The notes below the pieces were generated by a model that was given only the letters and a program-made list of their open reading frames with translations, did not search any database and had not been told where the DNA came from. The position numbers were made by a program, and so were the translations under genes. This document shows, piece after piece, positions 15,418 to 22,070 of a stretch of 51,794 nucleotides of DNA (its first letter is position 1; each line of letters begins with the position of its first letter). The DNA comes from Desulfocapsa sp. (GTDB taxonomy: Bacteria; Desulfobacterota; Desulfobulbia; Desulfobulbales; Desulfocapsaceae), in assembly GCA_022712975.1 (NCBI GenBank), contig JAFLJO010000128.1:1-51794 (forward strand), read 5' to 3'.

Positions 15418-15741
15418 TTACAATGCTCCACTTTGAAAGTAATACTGGCAGCCATCGGGGGTGCCAGTAATTTGTTGTTTACAGCTCAAGAATATAATGC
15501 CAGATCCGGTCACAGGAGAAATTGAGAGGACACCAAGGCCTCTTGCAGAACCGATTCCGAAGCGTGCCAGCGAGGCTAAACTTTCGAACGAAATCGGCCT
15601 ACAAGCTCCAGAAGGAGAACCGGAGGCGGCTTGGAGCCAAGGTGGCACAACCCAGCATTCTGAGTCGACCACATTTTGTGTGTTTCTACTTCGGTCAAAA
15701 AACACCATCATTTTTTTGAACACGATGCACAATTCTCAAGT
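15418..15741. other. Gap with no recognised gene
   Basis: This 324-base stretch separates the TonB receptor stub from the Cys-tailed small gene. Open frames exist on both strands, but none shows a family pattern or a ribosome site. It is more GC-rich in its centre (about 15500-15660) than its surroundings and may be inserted foreign DNA replacing the body of the receptor gene. No repeat ends were seen. Confidence 0.4.
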
Positions 15742-16107
15742 TTACGCTGCTTTCTTTTTATCGCAGCTGCAGTTTTTACATTTCCCGCAGCCACCATGGC
15801 CGCGCTTTCTCTTTTTGTAAACAATCACTTTTCCTCTATCATGGCTTATCTCCAGCCCTTTTTCTCCAGTGAGATACACATTTTCCCTTGGTAATCCTGA
15901 CATACCCAGCAAATTGTTAAAGGCAAATTGGGAGTCTGGATCTACGCTTGTTAATGCGGCAGTATGGATAAATATATTTCCTCGTCCTACATAGGATCTC
16001 GTCATTACCAGGGTAAGTTGTGCTGCTGTATCCGGGGTAAATAATCCCCCAATTTTGATATGCAGATTGCCGTTGCGCTGATCTGTATCGATTGCTGCCA
16101 TTTCCAT
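15742..16107 (-). CDS. Small protein with Cys-rich metal-binding tail
   Basis: The 121-residue protein is chosen to start at ATG 16105-16107 after GGAGAATTAGAA. The body (residues about 10-85) alternates strands and helices: GNLHIKIGGLFTPDTAAQLT, RGNIFIHTAALTSVDP, FNNLLGMSGLPRENVYLTGE. This is a STAS-like or ferredoxin-like layout, not firmly assignable. The C-terminus is basic and ends with GHGGCGKCKNCSCDKKKAA, a C-x2-C-x2-C-x-C cluster suited to binding a metal ion or cluster. It follows the DUF2325 gene within the heme locus. Function is unknown; a metal or heme sensor or carrier is an inference. Confidence 0.7.
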   Translation of the reverse strand: MEMAAIDTDQRNGNLHIKIGGLFTPDTAAQLTLVMTRSYVGRGNIFIHTAALTSVDPDSQFAFNNLLGMSGLPRENVYLTGEKGLEISHDRGKVIVYKKRKRGHGGCGKCKNCSCDKKKAA

Positions 16108-16138
16108 TTCTAATTCTCCTGTTTGTGTATCTGTCGAC

Positions 16139-16192
16139 TTAGGAACGTACACGAAACAACTTGACTTCTTATTTCGTTCCCGTTCCTTACTG
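16139..16192. repeat. Small palindromic repeat, family P (copy 3), overlapping a stop codon
   Basis: Arms CTTAGGAACGTACACGAAA (16139-16157) and TTTCGTTCCCGTTCCTTA (16172-16189) form an imperfect 18-bp inverted repeat. On the minus strand the outer end TAAGGAACGGGAACG begins with the TAA stop codon (16187-16189) of the DUF2325 gene, as in copy 2. Confidence 0.7.
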
Positions 16193-17467
16193 AACTATTT
16201 CCGTCAACCCCTTCGCCAAAGAAGACAATCCCGAACTGCGCATCATCACATAGGGTTTCTGGTACTGTTTACATATTTTTTTAACGCAGGTGCATGCATC
16301 ATGGCTGATACAATCTATGGGACATAGAACTGCATCAGCGGTGCTGAGCATCTTTGGTAAAATGGCACGGGAAGCTTCTTTGCCACCATCATGGTGCAGA
16401 AAATTTCCGCCATGACTCTCTACGAGTTGCCGATAAAGGGATACCATTTTATGCAGGCCGCCAACATAAAGTATGGTTTTTCCGCAAAGATCAGGACCTG
16501 GGCAACGGCTGGTCTTCTGATCATCGCAGTTTGAGCAGCCGCGTGAAGAATCCAAACTGCCAAGCATTGCAGTTTCCATGGAAGCAACTTCCTGTTGTAA
16601 TACCGACATGTTGCCCTCAAGTTGTATGTTTTTCGACATGGTCACTTCAGAATCAGCATTTGCCAGTTCGAACAGTTCACTTTTATCTTCCAATTTCCTT
16701 TTTAAAGTCTCAACCTCTCCATTAAGTCCTGCGTTTCGCTTACTGCTTTCCCTAAGCTGCTCTTTTAATTTCCCGATCTCTCCTGACAGGCTGATACCCG
16801 CAAGTTCTGATGTAAGACGAATATTTTTTTCAACGATTTTTTTATTCTCTGCTGCGAGCAGGACACTCTTTTTTTGTACCTTTTTGAGATTTTCCATCTC
16901 ACTGACCGTGGCCATTTGCTCTTTTAGGTGCGTTTGTCTTTCTGACACCAGCACCTCTTCCAGCATGACAATTTTATTCGCTGTCTCCTCGTGGAGACGA
17001 TGTTTCTGCTGGTTGCCGACAATATTGTCGAATCCCAGCATATGGTTCTGCCCATAAACTTCAGTTCGCACATCGCTGGACAAAAGTTGATTTGTCATAA
17101 TGGCCCAATATGCTCCGGCAACTGTTCCTTTTTTCACGTCTTGATTCCAAAGTTCAAGAACTTCATCATCATGGGCTGCAGCATATCGTTTAATCGCTAC
17201 ACGGTATCTTCCATCCAGAAATTTATGCATAGCCCTCGACTTCGAATTTCGACTTGCCGCAAAACCAACGAGAGTTAAATGAATCTGGTAATCACTATCC
17301 CCTGATTCCATCTGAAATATCTTTTTCCTGGATAATCTTCGCAAATCTGTACGTCGTAAACAGGTTCCCAGTATGGAACAGTGATGCCCCTCACCAACTT
17401 CCCATAGTTTTTTTCGCCGCTTTGAAGTATTTTTTGTTTCCACTGGTAAAGCAGTTTGTTCACACAT
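16187..17467 (-). CDS. DUF2325-domain protein with coiled coil
   Basis: The 426-residue protein has three parts. Residues about 25-150 form an N-terminal domain (HHCSILGTCLRRTDLRRL, AAHDDEVLELWNQDVKKGTVAGAYWAIMT). Residues about 170-300 form a long coiled coil. The C-terminal DUF2325 domain (about 330-425) contains ILYVGGLHKMVSLYRQLVES, GGNFLHHDGG and DAVLCPIDCISHDACT. Cysteines cluster before the last domain (CSNCDDQKTSRCPGPDLC). DUF2325 proteins are often found near heme- or metal-handling genes, but their reaction is not known. It is the first gene of the heme locus; a strong hairpin with U-run precedes it, and its stop lies in a repeat. Confidence 0.85.
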   Translation of the reverse strand: MCEQTALPVETKNTSKRRKKLWEVGEGHHCSILGTCLRRTDLRRLSRKKIFQMESGDSDYQIHLTLVGFAASRNSKSRAMHKFLDGRYRVAIKRYAAAHDDEVLELWNQDVKKGTVAGAYWAIMTNQLLSSDVRTEVYGQNHMLGFDNIVGNQQKHRLHEETANKIVMLEEVLVSERQTHLKEQMATVSEMENLKKVQKKSVLLAAENKKIVEKNIRLTSELAGISLSGEIGKLKEQLRESSKRNAGLNGEVETLKRKLEDKSELFELANADSEVTMSKNIQLEGNMSVLQQEVASMETAMLGSLDSSRGCSNCDDQKTSRCPGPDLCGKTILYVGGLHKMVSLYRQLVESHGGNFLHHDGGKEASRAILPKMLSTADAVLCPIDCISHDACTCVKKICKQYQKPYVMMRSSGLSSLAKGLTEIVQ

Positions 17468-17528
17468 GGTAACCCCCTATCGTGTTTGGTGTTGAAAGTT
17501 TTATTAGTTACAACTAAGCCAAAAGCCC

Positions 17529-17598
17529 AAAAAAAATCTCGCTGCCCCGACAGGCTGACCAGCTTGTCGGAGGAAGGAGATAGAGAGCAACGAGATTT
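17529..17598 (-). terminator. Large two-tier hairpin with U-run upstream of the heme locus
   Basis: On the minus strand an outer 12-bp stem (17587-17598 with 17534-17545, one mismatch) encloses an inner 11-bp stem (17560-17570 with 17547-17557, 2-nt loop), and the outer stem runs directly into eight T. It lies about 60 bases upstream of the DUF2325 start. It can end an earlier transcript or work as an attenuator in the operon's leader. Confidence 0.75.
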
Positions 17599-17636
17599 CA
17601 ATCAGAAATCAGATAAAACCTTTTCTACCTGACTGG

Positions 17637-17737
17637 AAATGATGCCCTGCGGGCAGAAGGTATTCGGTATGCGGTTTTCGGCAAGCAACATAGGAACAAC
17701 TCCCACAGAAACTTTGATTTTCCGATACATCAAAATA
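17637..17737 (+). repeat. Dispersed repeat family Q (copy 1)
   Basis: A segment of about 100 bases begins GATGCCCTGCGGGCAGAAGG and ends CCCACAGAAACTTTGATTTT-CCGATACAT. Two more copies lie in tandem at 48600-48782. The GCCCTGCGGGC core is a short palindrome. Around it, from 17468 to 17974, no gene is seen besides the hairpin and the promoter described separately; frames on the minus strand translate only the repeat. Confidence 0.75.
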
Positions 17738-17918
17738 TTAACTTTCCGACACAGGCACTTAATGTTTTTGCTATGCCAATAATTTAGCATAGCCTAATTT
17801 AACTGTCAACGCTAATTGTATTTTACACACAAAATATATTACTCCAGAAGAAAAACCTAGCCACCCCAATGCCTTTCCGATAGAACAAGACACACTGTAA
17901 TTAAAAACGCCACCGCTA

Positions 17919-17953
17919 TTGACAATTAGTCTATAGATAGATAGAGTATAGAC
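17919..17953 (+). promoter_or_regulatory. Promoter with operator-like inverted repeat before the PadR gene
   Basis: TTGACA (17919-17924) and TAGAGT (17942-17947) are spaced by 17 bases. An inverted repeat GTCTATA (17929-17935) and TATAGAC (17947-17953) overlaps the -10 region and could be a PadR autoregulatory site. The gene's ATG follows at 17975 after GAGAGGAG. Confidence 0.6.
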
Positions 17954-17974
17954 ACCAACAAAGAGAGGAGTTCT

Positions 17975-18355
17975 ATGAAACATCAGGGGAAGCGAAGGGG
18001 GCAAGGACGACGGGCAGTTGTCAAAAGAAAAATAACAGGCTTTTTACAGCCCATTTTTCTCCTACGGCTTTATGGACAGGATCGTCATGGTTATGATCTG
18101 TTACAGGGTTTGCAGGAATTTGTTTCAGATGCGGAAAGCTATGATCCAAGTATCATTTATCGGATCATGCGTGATATGGAGGAAAGTGGCTGGGTGACTT
18201 CATACGACGGAACAGTCAGTCGTGGCCCCCGTCGTAAAATGTACAGTCTTACTGGAGAAGGAAAGAAACAGCTAGCTCAATGGATGGATGATCTGCAAAA
18301 GACAAAAGAGGAAATCAATCACCTTTTGACGGCTTACAGACAACAAACAACATAG
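17975..18355 (+). CDS. PadR-family transcriptional regulator
   Basis: The 126-residue protein has the PadR winged helix: FLQPIFLLRLYGQDRHGYDLLQGL, YDPSIIYRIMRDMEESGWV, then RGPRRKMYSLTGEGKKQLAQW. The N-terminal tail is basic (KRRGQGRRAVVKRK). It is a DNA-binding repressor type, commonly autoregulated and responsive to a small molecule. Its target may be its own promoter and the downstream small gene; control of the divergent heme locus is possible, because the two start 500 bases apart. Confidence 0.92.
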   Translation: MKHQGKRRGQGRRAVVKRKITGFLQPIFLLRLYGQDRHGYDLLQGLQEFVSDAESYDPSIIYRIMRDMEESGWVTSYDGTVSRGPRRKMYSLTGEGKKQLAQWMDDLQKTKEEINHLLTAYRQQTT

Positions 18356-18398
18356 AGCCGGCTAAAAACAAGCAAATTTAATTGTGGAGGAAACACAA

Positions 18399-18611
18399 AT
18401 GCCAAATCAGGATCAGACAGGTTCAGACGAACAGGGAACAGGTACAGATAAAGGTCTGGGTAGATGCCAGAATTCCAAACAAAAATCAACAGATCAGAAC
18501 ACGTCACTTTTGGGCGCATTATGCAGACGATTTCGTGCAGGCGGACAGGGGCAGGGACAAAGAAAAGGACGGGGTAATGGTGCCGGATTTCGTGGTCAGG
18601 GGAGACGCTAA
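18399..18611 (+). CDS. Small Gly/Gln/Arg-rich protein
   Basis: This 70-residue polar protein (start MPNQDQTGSDEQGTG) is chosen at the ATG after GGAGGAAACACAA. The C-terminus is low-complexity, with GGQGQGQRKGRGNGAGFRGQ. Such small glycine-rich proteins accompany PadR or DUF134 regulators and NifX-like proteins in anaerobes. A function cannot be named. It lies 43 bases after the PadR gene and is probably co-transcribed. Confidence 0.6.
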   Translation: MPNQDQTGSDEQGTGTDKGLGRCQNSKQKSTDQNTSLLGALCRRFRAGGQGQGQRKGRGNGAGFRGQGRR

Positions 18612-18619
18612 CTGAGCAG

Positions 18620-18652
18620 AATTTGTCCGTCTTTTATCGTGACCTGTTTTCG
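18620..18652. repeat. Degenerate end of a REPIN-like repeat (family R)
   Basis: TTTTATCGTGACCTGTTTTCGATTG-like sequence is a decayed copy of the right end of the family R elements best preserved at 22071-22208. Confidence 0.4.
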
Positions 18653-18765
18653 ATTGTTTAGTTTGAGAATAAAGATTTTCTCCTGATATCGGCGGATAGA
18701 TCTTTTATCAGAAAATATTTCATTTGACACTTCAGGAAAGATTCTATATTGTGACTTCAAATTGA

Positions 18766-18780
18766 CATCACAATGTGATG
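18766..18780. promoter_or_regulatory. Operator-like palindrome before the VapBC pair
   Basis: CATCACA-A-TGTGATG is a perfect 7-bp palindrome 27 bases upstream of the antitoxin ATG, overlapping a TTGACA (18762-18767). RHH antitoxins bind such sites to repress their own operon. Confidence 0.55.
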
Positions 18781-18806
18781 CATTGCAAAAAAGGAGTTTA
18801 TACACA

Positions 18807-19067
18807 ATGAAAACAATAACTGTCAGAGGGATAGATTCCATTTTATCAGAAAAATTGAAGCAGGCAGCCAGGAAAGAAGGTAGAAGTGTAAATCAGGTCG
18901 TCATAGATACCATGAAACAGCGTTTTGGGATTAAAAAAGAAAAAAAATATACCTTGGTATATCATGATTTAGACCATATGTTTGGCAAGTGGTCCACAGA
19001 GGAGTTTGAGCAGATTCAGGGGAAAATTGATGAAGAACGAAAAATAGACAAAGAACTCTGGTCATGA
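18807..19067 (+). CDS. RHH-type antitoxin (VapB-like)
   Basis: The 86-residue protein opens with a ribbon-helix-helix of the form KTITVRGIDSILSEKLKQAA and KEGRSVNQVVIDTM, followed by a toxin-binding tail (DHMFGKWSTEEFEQIQGKID). The ATG at 18807 follows AAGGAG with usual spacing; an upstream frame from 18762 crosses the operator and is rejected. It overlaps the PIN toxin by ATGA. It neutralises the toxin and represses the promoter. Confidence 0.88.
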   Translation: MKTITVRGIDSILSEKLKQAARKEGRSVNQVVIDTMKQRFGIKKEKKYTLVYHDLDHMFGKWSTEEFEQIQGKIDEERKIDKELWS

Positions 19068-19450
19068 AAAATATCCTTATTGATACAAATATTTATTCAT
19101 ATGCTCTGAAAGGAGATCAGGATACTATTGCTGTTTTACAAAAGGCTCAAAAAATAGGAATAAGCGCTATTAGCATTGGTGAGTTAATTTCCGGCTTTAA
19201 GGGAGGAAACCGCGAATCCCAGAACAGAGCGGAACTCGGGGAGTTTCTTGATTCACCTCGTGTGCATATGTATAGCATTGATGAGGATACCGCAGAATTT
19301 TATGCTGATATCCTTAACCGTTTAAAGGAGAAGGGTAAACCGATACCGACTAATGACATATGGATTGCTTCTGTTGCCCGACAACACGGCTTAAAAGTGT
19401 TTTCAAAAGATCAGCATTTCAAACATATATCAGGACTGATGCTCATTTAA
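19064..19450 (+). CDS. vapC: VapC-type PIN-domain toxin
   Basis: The 128-residue PIN ribonuclease shows the acidic residues of the family: IDTNIYSYAL (first Asp), ISIGELISGF (Glu), and TNDIWIASVARQHGL (Asp), ending with VFSKDQHFKHI. VapC toxins cut tRNA or rRNA at chosen sites. It is coupled to the preceding antitoxin, and a truncated family R repeat begins immediately after its stop. Confidence 0.93.
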   Translation: MKNILIDTNIYSYALKGDQDTIAVLQKAQKIGISAISIGELISGFKGGNRESQNRAELGEFLDSPRVHMYSIDEDTAEFYADILNRLKEKGKPIPTNDIWIASVARQHGLKVFSKDQHFKHISGLMLI

Positions 19451-19452
19451 TG

Positions 19453-19485
19453 AACAATCGGGGACAGCCCCGATTATCTTTCTGC
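19453..19485. repeat. Left half of a REPIN-like repeat (family R), cut by a MITE
   Basis: AACAATCGGGGACAGCCCCGATT followed by ATCTTTCTGC matches the left end of family R. At CTGC the match stops because the family M element begins. Confidence 0.7.
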
Positions 19486-19620
19486 GGGTGCAATACAATA
19501 AAGTGAAAAATAATGAACGGGATCATTGCACACCAACAGACGTTATTGGATTTTTAAATTAATGCTTTAAATCAACCAATTAACAACATGTAAAACGTAT
19601 CACTTTATTGTATTGCACCC
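19486..19620. mobile_element. MITE-like element, family M (copy A), 135 bp
   Basis: The element has perfect terminal inverted repeats of 21 bases: GGGTGCAATACAATAAAG-TGA at 19486-19506 and its complement at 19600-19620. The inside is AT-rich, without a gene. Inner end sequences also match copy B at 49515-49780. No target duplication was found, so one flank may have been lost. It interrupts a family R repeat. Confidence 0.85.
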
Positions 19621-19914
19621 CGAGTCACTCACCACGGCGCTCGGGTCGCTTCCCTGCGTTGCCCTATCCTCCGAGAGAGCAAATCAACTATACCAGAAAT
19701 CACTAAAGTGTCAAACAAAAACAACGCTAGCATGCTGATTTGCCGACCAAAACCCACAGCATAATCTTACTCGCAACATAATGTCCCCCTTTCTACTTGA
19801 CTTTACTTATCATAGATGTCCCCGATTGTTCCTTTAACGAAAATAATGTCCCTTTTCTTTGACCGTATAGATAATAGCGAGTATAGTGCTACAATATGGA
19901 GGCACAAATAAAAT
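19621..19914. other. Gap with repeat fragments
   Basis: After the MITE comes a GC-rich stretch (19621-19675) and then AT-rich sequence. Short pieces reading ATGTCCCC...GATTGTTCC (about 19780-19835) are decayed family R ends. Just before the next gene a GGAGG lies at about 19898. No gene is seen. Confidence 0.5.
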
Positions 19915-20256
19915 GTGGAGAATATGAAGTCAATAGATGTGTATACTGCGAGAGATTTGCGTAATCAGTCCGGGAAATTAATGCGCGATGCTGAACAAGG
20001 ACATGTTTCATTAATTACAAAACATGGACGTCCTCAAATGGTGGCTATTCCTTTTGATAAAACAATCCTTGCTCATGGGGTGCATTATGCTTTGGCTTTG
20101 CACCTGTTTAAGGCAGGAGATCTCACTCTTGTCCAGGCAGCAAAACTTGCTGATATGAAATTGGATTCGTTTATTAAATATCTTGGAGAAGCTGGAGTGG
20201 ATGCCGTGGATTATCCGGCTGATGAATTGAAAAGTGAATTGGAAACAGCCCTGTGA
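19915..20256 (+). CDS. Antitoxin with Phd/YefM-like N-terminus and UPF0175-like C-terminus
   Basis: The 113-residue protein appears to join two antitoxin parts. Residues about 4-50 (SIDVYTARDLRNQSGKLMRD, VSLITKHGRPQMVAIPFD) are Phd/YefM-like. Residues about 55-110 (ALALHLFKAGDLTLVQAAKL, KLDSFIKYLGEAGVDAVDYP) follow the UPF0175 pattern. UPF0175 proteins pair with DUF3368 PIN toxins, and such a gene follows with a GTGA overlap. The start is either GTG 19915 (GGAGG 12 bases away) or ATG 19924 (GGAG very close); neither is ideal. Confidence 0.82.
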   Translation: MENMKSIDVYTARDLRNQSGKLMRDAEQGHVSLITKHGRPQMVAIPFDKTILAHGVHYALALHLFKAGDLTLVQAAKLADMKLDSFIKYLGEAGVDAVDYPADELKSELETAL

Positions 20257-20756
20257 AGAGAGTAGTTGTGGCTGATACCGGTCCTCTAATTATCCTTTCC
20301 GGGATTGCTCACCTTTTTTTGCTGAAAAAGATGTACAGTACAATCCATATCCCGCAGGCGGTTTTAGAGGAACTTCAACTGGGTCTTTCTTATCCTGAGA
20401 CAAAAAGCCTTATAGTTGCATTGAATGCGGGCTGGATAGAGGTGCACCATCTGAAAGAGAATACGTATCCGTCGTTTACAGAATTGAAAAAAGTTGTCGA
20501 TCCCGGAGAAGCAGAAGCTATTGTGCTTGGCAAAACAATAGACTGCGATTTCCTTATAATCGATGATCGCAAAGGACGAAAAATTGCCGTAAATCACGGT
20601 TTACAAATAGTTGGTGTTGCTGGAATACTTTTGGCTGCCAAACACAACGGATATATCAAAACAGTTAAACCACTACTGGGAAAAATGGCCAGCCTTGGTT
20701 ATAGACTCTCTTCCGGATTGTGTACAGAAATTATCAGGATTGCTGGTGAAAAATAA
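20253..20756 (+). CDS. DUF3368-family PIN-domain toxin
   Basis: The 167-residue protein is a PIN-fold nuclease of the DUF3368 group: VVADTGPLIILSGI (first Asp), IHIPQAVLEEL, VDPGEAEAIVLGKTIDCDFL and IIDDRKGRKIAVNHGL, then VGVAGILLAAKHNGYI. It starts at GTG overlapping the antitoxin stop. Family members pair with UPF0175 antitoxins, as here. Its RNA target is unknown. Confidence 0.92.
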   Translation: MKRVVVADTGPLIILSGIAHLFLLKKMYSTIHIPQAVLEELQLGLSYPETKSLIVALNAGWIEVHHLKENTYPSFTELKKVVDPGEAEAIVLGKTIDCDFLIIDDRKGRKIAVNHGLQIVGVAGILLAAKHNGYIKTVKPLLGKMASLGYRLSSGLCTEIIRIAGEK

Positions 20757-20827
20757 TCTTTCTGGCAAGGCAAAAACATACCAAGTCAAACAAGTGCTCA
20801 AAGCCATTGAAAGAATGGAGGTTGAAC

Positions 20828-21157
20828 ATGACTCTAAAAAATGACCGTTATACTTACCGCGTTACTTGGTCTGAAGATGATAGTGAATATGTTGGGTTGT
20901 GTATAGAATTTCCAAGCCTAAGCTGGTTAAGTGAAAGTCCAGAATCTGCACTTATGGGTGTTCGCAAAGTTGTGAGTGATGTTGTGCGTGATATGGGTAA
21001 AAACAAGGAAGATATCCCAAGCCCAATTGCTAAAAAAAATTATAGTGGGAAATTTTTAGTGCGCATTCCCCCTGAAATCCACAGAACCCTTGCAATTCAA
21101 GCTGCTGAAGCTGGAGTTAGCCTTAATCGCATGGCTAGTGCTAAGCTAAGTCAATAA
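20828..21157 (+). CDS. HicB-family antitoxin, without an intact HicA
   Basis: The 109-residue protein has the HicB partial RNase-H fold (YTYRVTWSEDDSEYVGLCIEFP, LSWLSESPESALMGVRKVV) followed by a RHH-like DNA-binding C-terminus (SGKFLVRIPPEIHRTLAIQA, GVSLNRMASAKL). The ATG follows GGAGGTTGAAC. The 71 bases before it encode AKTYQVKQVLKAIERMEVE in one frame, which resembles a HicA-like C-terminal tail, so the toxin gene may have been lost by deletion. The protein could also be a stand-alone regulator. Confidence 0.85.
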   Translation: MTLKNDRYTYRVTWSEDDSEYVGLCIEFPSLSWLSESPESALMGVRKVVSDVVRDMGKNKEDIPSPIAKKNYSGKFLVRIPPEIHRTLAIQAAEAGVSLNRMASAKLSQ

Positions 21158-21171
21158 AATAGCATAATTGG

Positions 21172-21225
21172 GTAGCCCGGGGGATTTTCTCCCCCAGCCC
21201 CCACAACACCCCGCATGCGGCTCTA
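21172..21225 (-). repeat. Possible group II intron 3'-end remnant
   Basis: On the minus strand AGAGCCGCATGCGGGG, followed by a GGGGGAG...CCCCC hairpin and GGGCTACCC, resembles domains V-VI and the 3' end of bacterial group II introns. No reverse transcriptase is present. The match is by pattern only. Confidence 0.35.
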
Positions 21226-21278
21226 CCCCAAGGGCACTTCTTTCAGGGCGCACCCCAAGGGCACTTCTTTCAGGGCGC
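21225..21278. repeat. Exact tandem duplication, 2 x 27 bp
   Basis: ACCCCAAGGGCACTTCTTTC-AGGGCGC occurs twice without a gap (21225-21251, 21252-21278). It sits between the intron-like remnant and a truncated family R repeat. No coding role is seen. Confidence 0.9.
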
Positions 21279-21307
21279 ACACCGGACAAAGTAATTGACA
21301 TTTAATA

Positions 21308-21383
21308 GTCGTCCTTGGTTTACTCTTTTGATCGGTCTCTTTTACCCGTTTTTTTATCGTGGTCTATTCCCGATTGTTCTTTG
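21308..21383. repeat. Truncated REPIN-like repeat (family R)
   Basis: The right half of the family R unit is present (GTCGTCCTTGG...CTCTTTTGATCGGTC...CCCGATTGTTC); the left half is missing, replaced by the GC-rich remnant upstream. Confidence 0.75.
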
Positions 21384-21465
21384 TTTTTCTTTTCATTTCC
21401 GGTTGACAGCTGCCACCAATCCGCTTATTTTATGAATAATTATCCAATAATCGGGAGGTAAACTA

Positions 21466-21735
21466 ATGTATGCTAAAGACTGCTTGTCAGTAACTGCGCT
21501 TTCAAAAAAAACATCCGCAACCCTTGAGGCAATGGACAAGGGAGATACGGACAAGTTATTCATTCTCAAAAATAACACCCCTAAAGCGGTGCTTATGTCT
21601 ATCGATGCCTATGAATCCATGGAAGAAGAGATGGAAGATTTACGCCTCGCTACCTTGGCTTTAGCCCGCTTGGAAAGCTTCAAACCGGGAAAAGTACTCA
21701 CACACACAGAAATGATGAAAAAATTCGGCTTATGA
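21466..21735 (+). CDS. Phd/YefM-family antitoxin
   Basis: The 89-residue protein matches the type II Phd/YefM fold: SVTALSKKTSATLEAMDKGD, KLFILKNNTPKAVLMSIDAY, then an acidic helix EEEMEDLRLATLALARLESF that wraps the toxin. It starts after GGGAGGTAAACTA and overlaps the toxin gene by ATGA. Confidence 0.92.
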   Translation: MYAKDCLSVTALSKKTSATLEAMDKGDTDKLFILKNNTPKAVLMSIDAYESMEEEMEDLRLATLALARLESFKPGKVLTHTEMMKKFGL

Positions 21736-22019
21736 GTTGGACCATTATTTACCATCAGGACATCGAGGATGACCTGACAAGTGTCGGTCCATCTGCAGCT
21801 CGACGAATAATGCGTGCAATCGACACAAAATTGATCACAGAGCCATTACAATTTGGCGTTCCGCTTTCCGCAAATCTGACCGGGTTTCGCAAGCTCCGGA
21901 TAGGCGACTACCGAGCAGTTTACCAGGTTGTTGAAGCAAAAGTCATGATTTTCGTTCTTGCGGTCGGTCCGCGCCGGAACAAAGAAATATACAAAATCGC
22001 AACCAAACGAATCATATAA
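21732..22019 (+). CDS. RelE/ParE-family toxin
   Basis: The 95-residue protein shows the mRNA-interferase layout: WTIIYHQDIEDDLTSVGPSA, then LTGFRKLRIGDYRAVYQVV and MIFVLAVGPRRNKEIYKIA. The RKLRIGDYRAVY strand and the RRNKEIY end are typical of RelE. It would cut mRNA on the ribosome or, less likely, act on gyrase. It is paired with the upstream antitoxin. Confidence 0.93.
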   Translation: MSWTIIYHQDIEDDLTSVGPSAARRIMRAIDTKLITEPLQFGVPLSANLTGFRKLRIGDYRAVYQVVEAKVMIFVLAVGPRRNKEIYKIATKRII

Positions 22020-22070
22020 CGCAGGTTAAATCGTGGCCTGTCCCTGATTGTTCCCCAAATACGAAAGGGA

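Noticed and set aside
15461..15820. Plus-strand frame across the gap in the heme locus
   Set aside because: No ribosome site, proline- and glutamate-rich without domain pattern, and it overlaps the Cys-tailed gene antisense.
17275..17601. Minus-strand frame overlapping the DUF2325 N-terminus and hairpin
   Set aside because: It crosses the terminator-like hairpin and is a shadow of the DUF2325 gene.
17602..17790. Minus-strand frame over repeat family Q (also 48571-48792)
   Set aside because: Both translate the same repeat (MYRKIKV...) in intergenic DNA; no start signal or conservation beyond the repeat itself.
20611..20844. Plus-strand frame ending just after the HicB start
   Set aside because: Most of it overlaps the DUF3368 toxin in another frame; only its last 20 residues might be a HicA tail.
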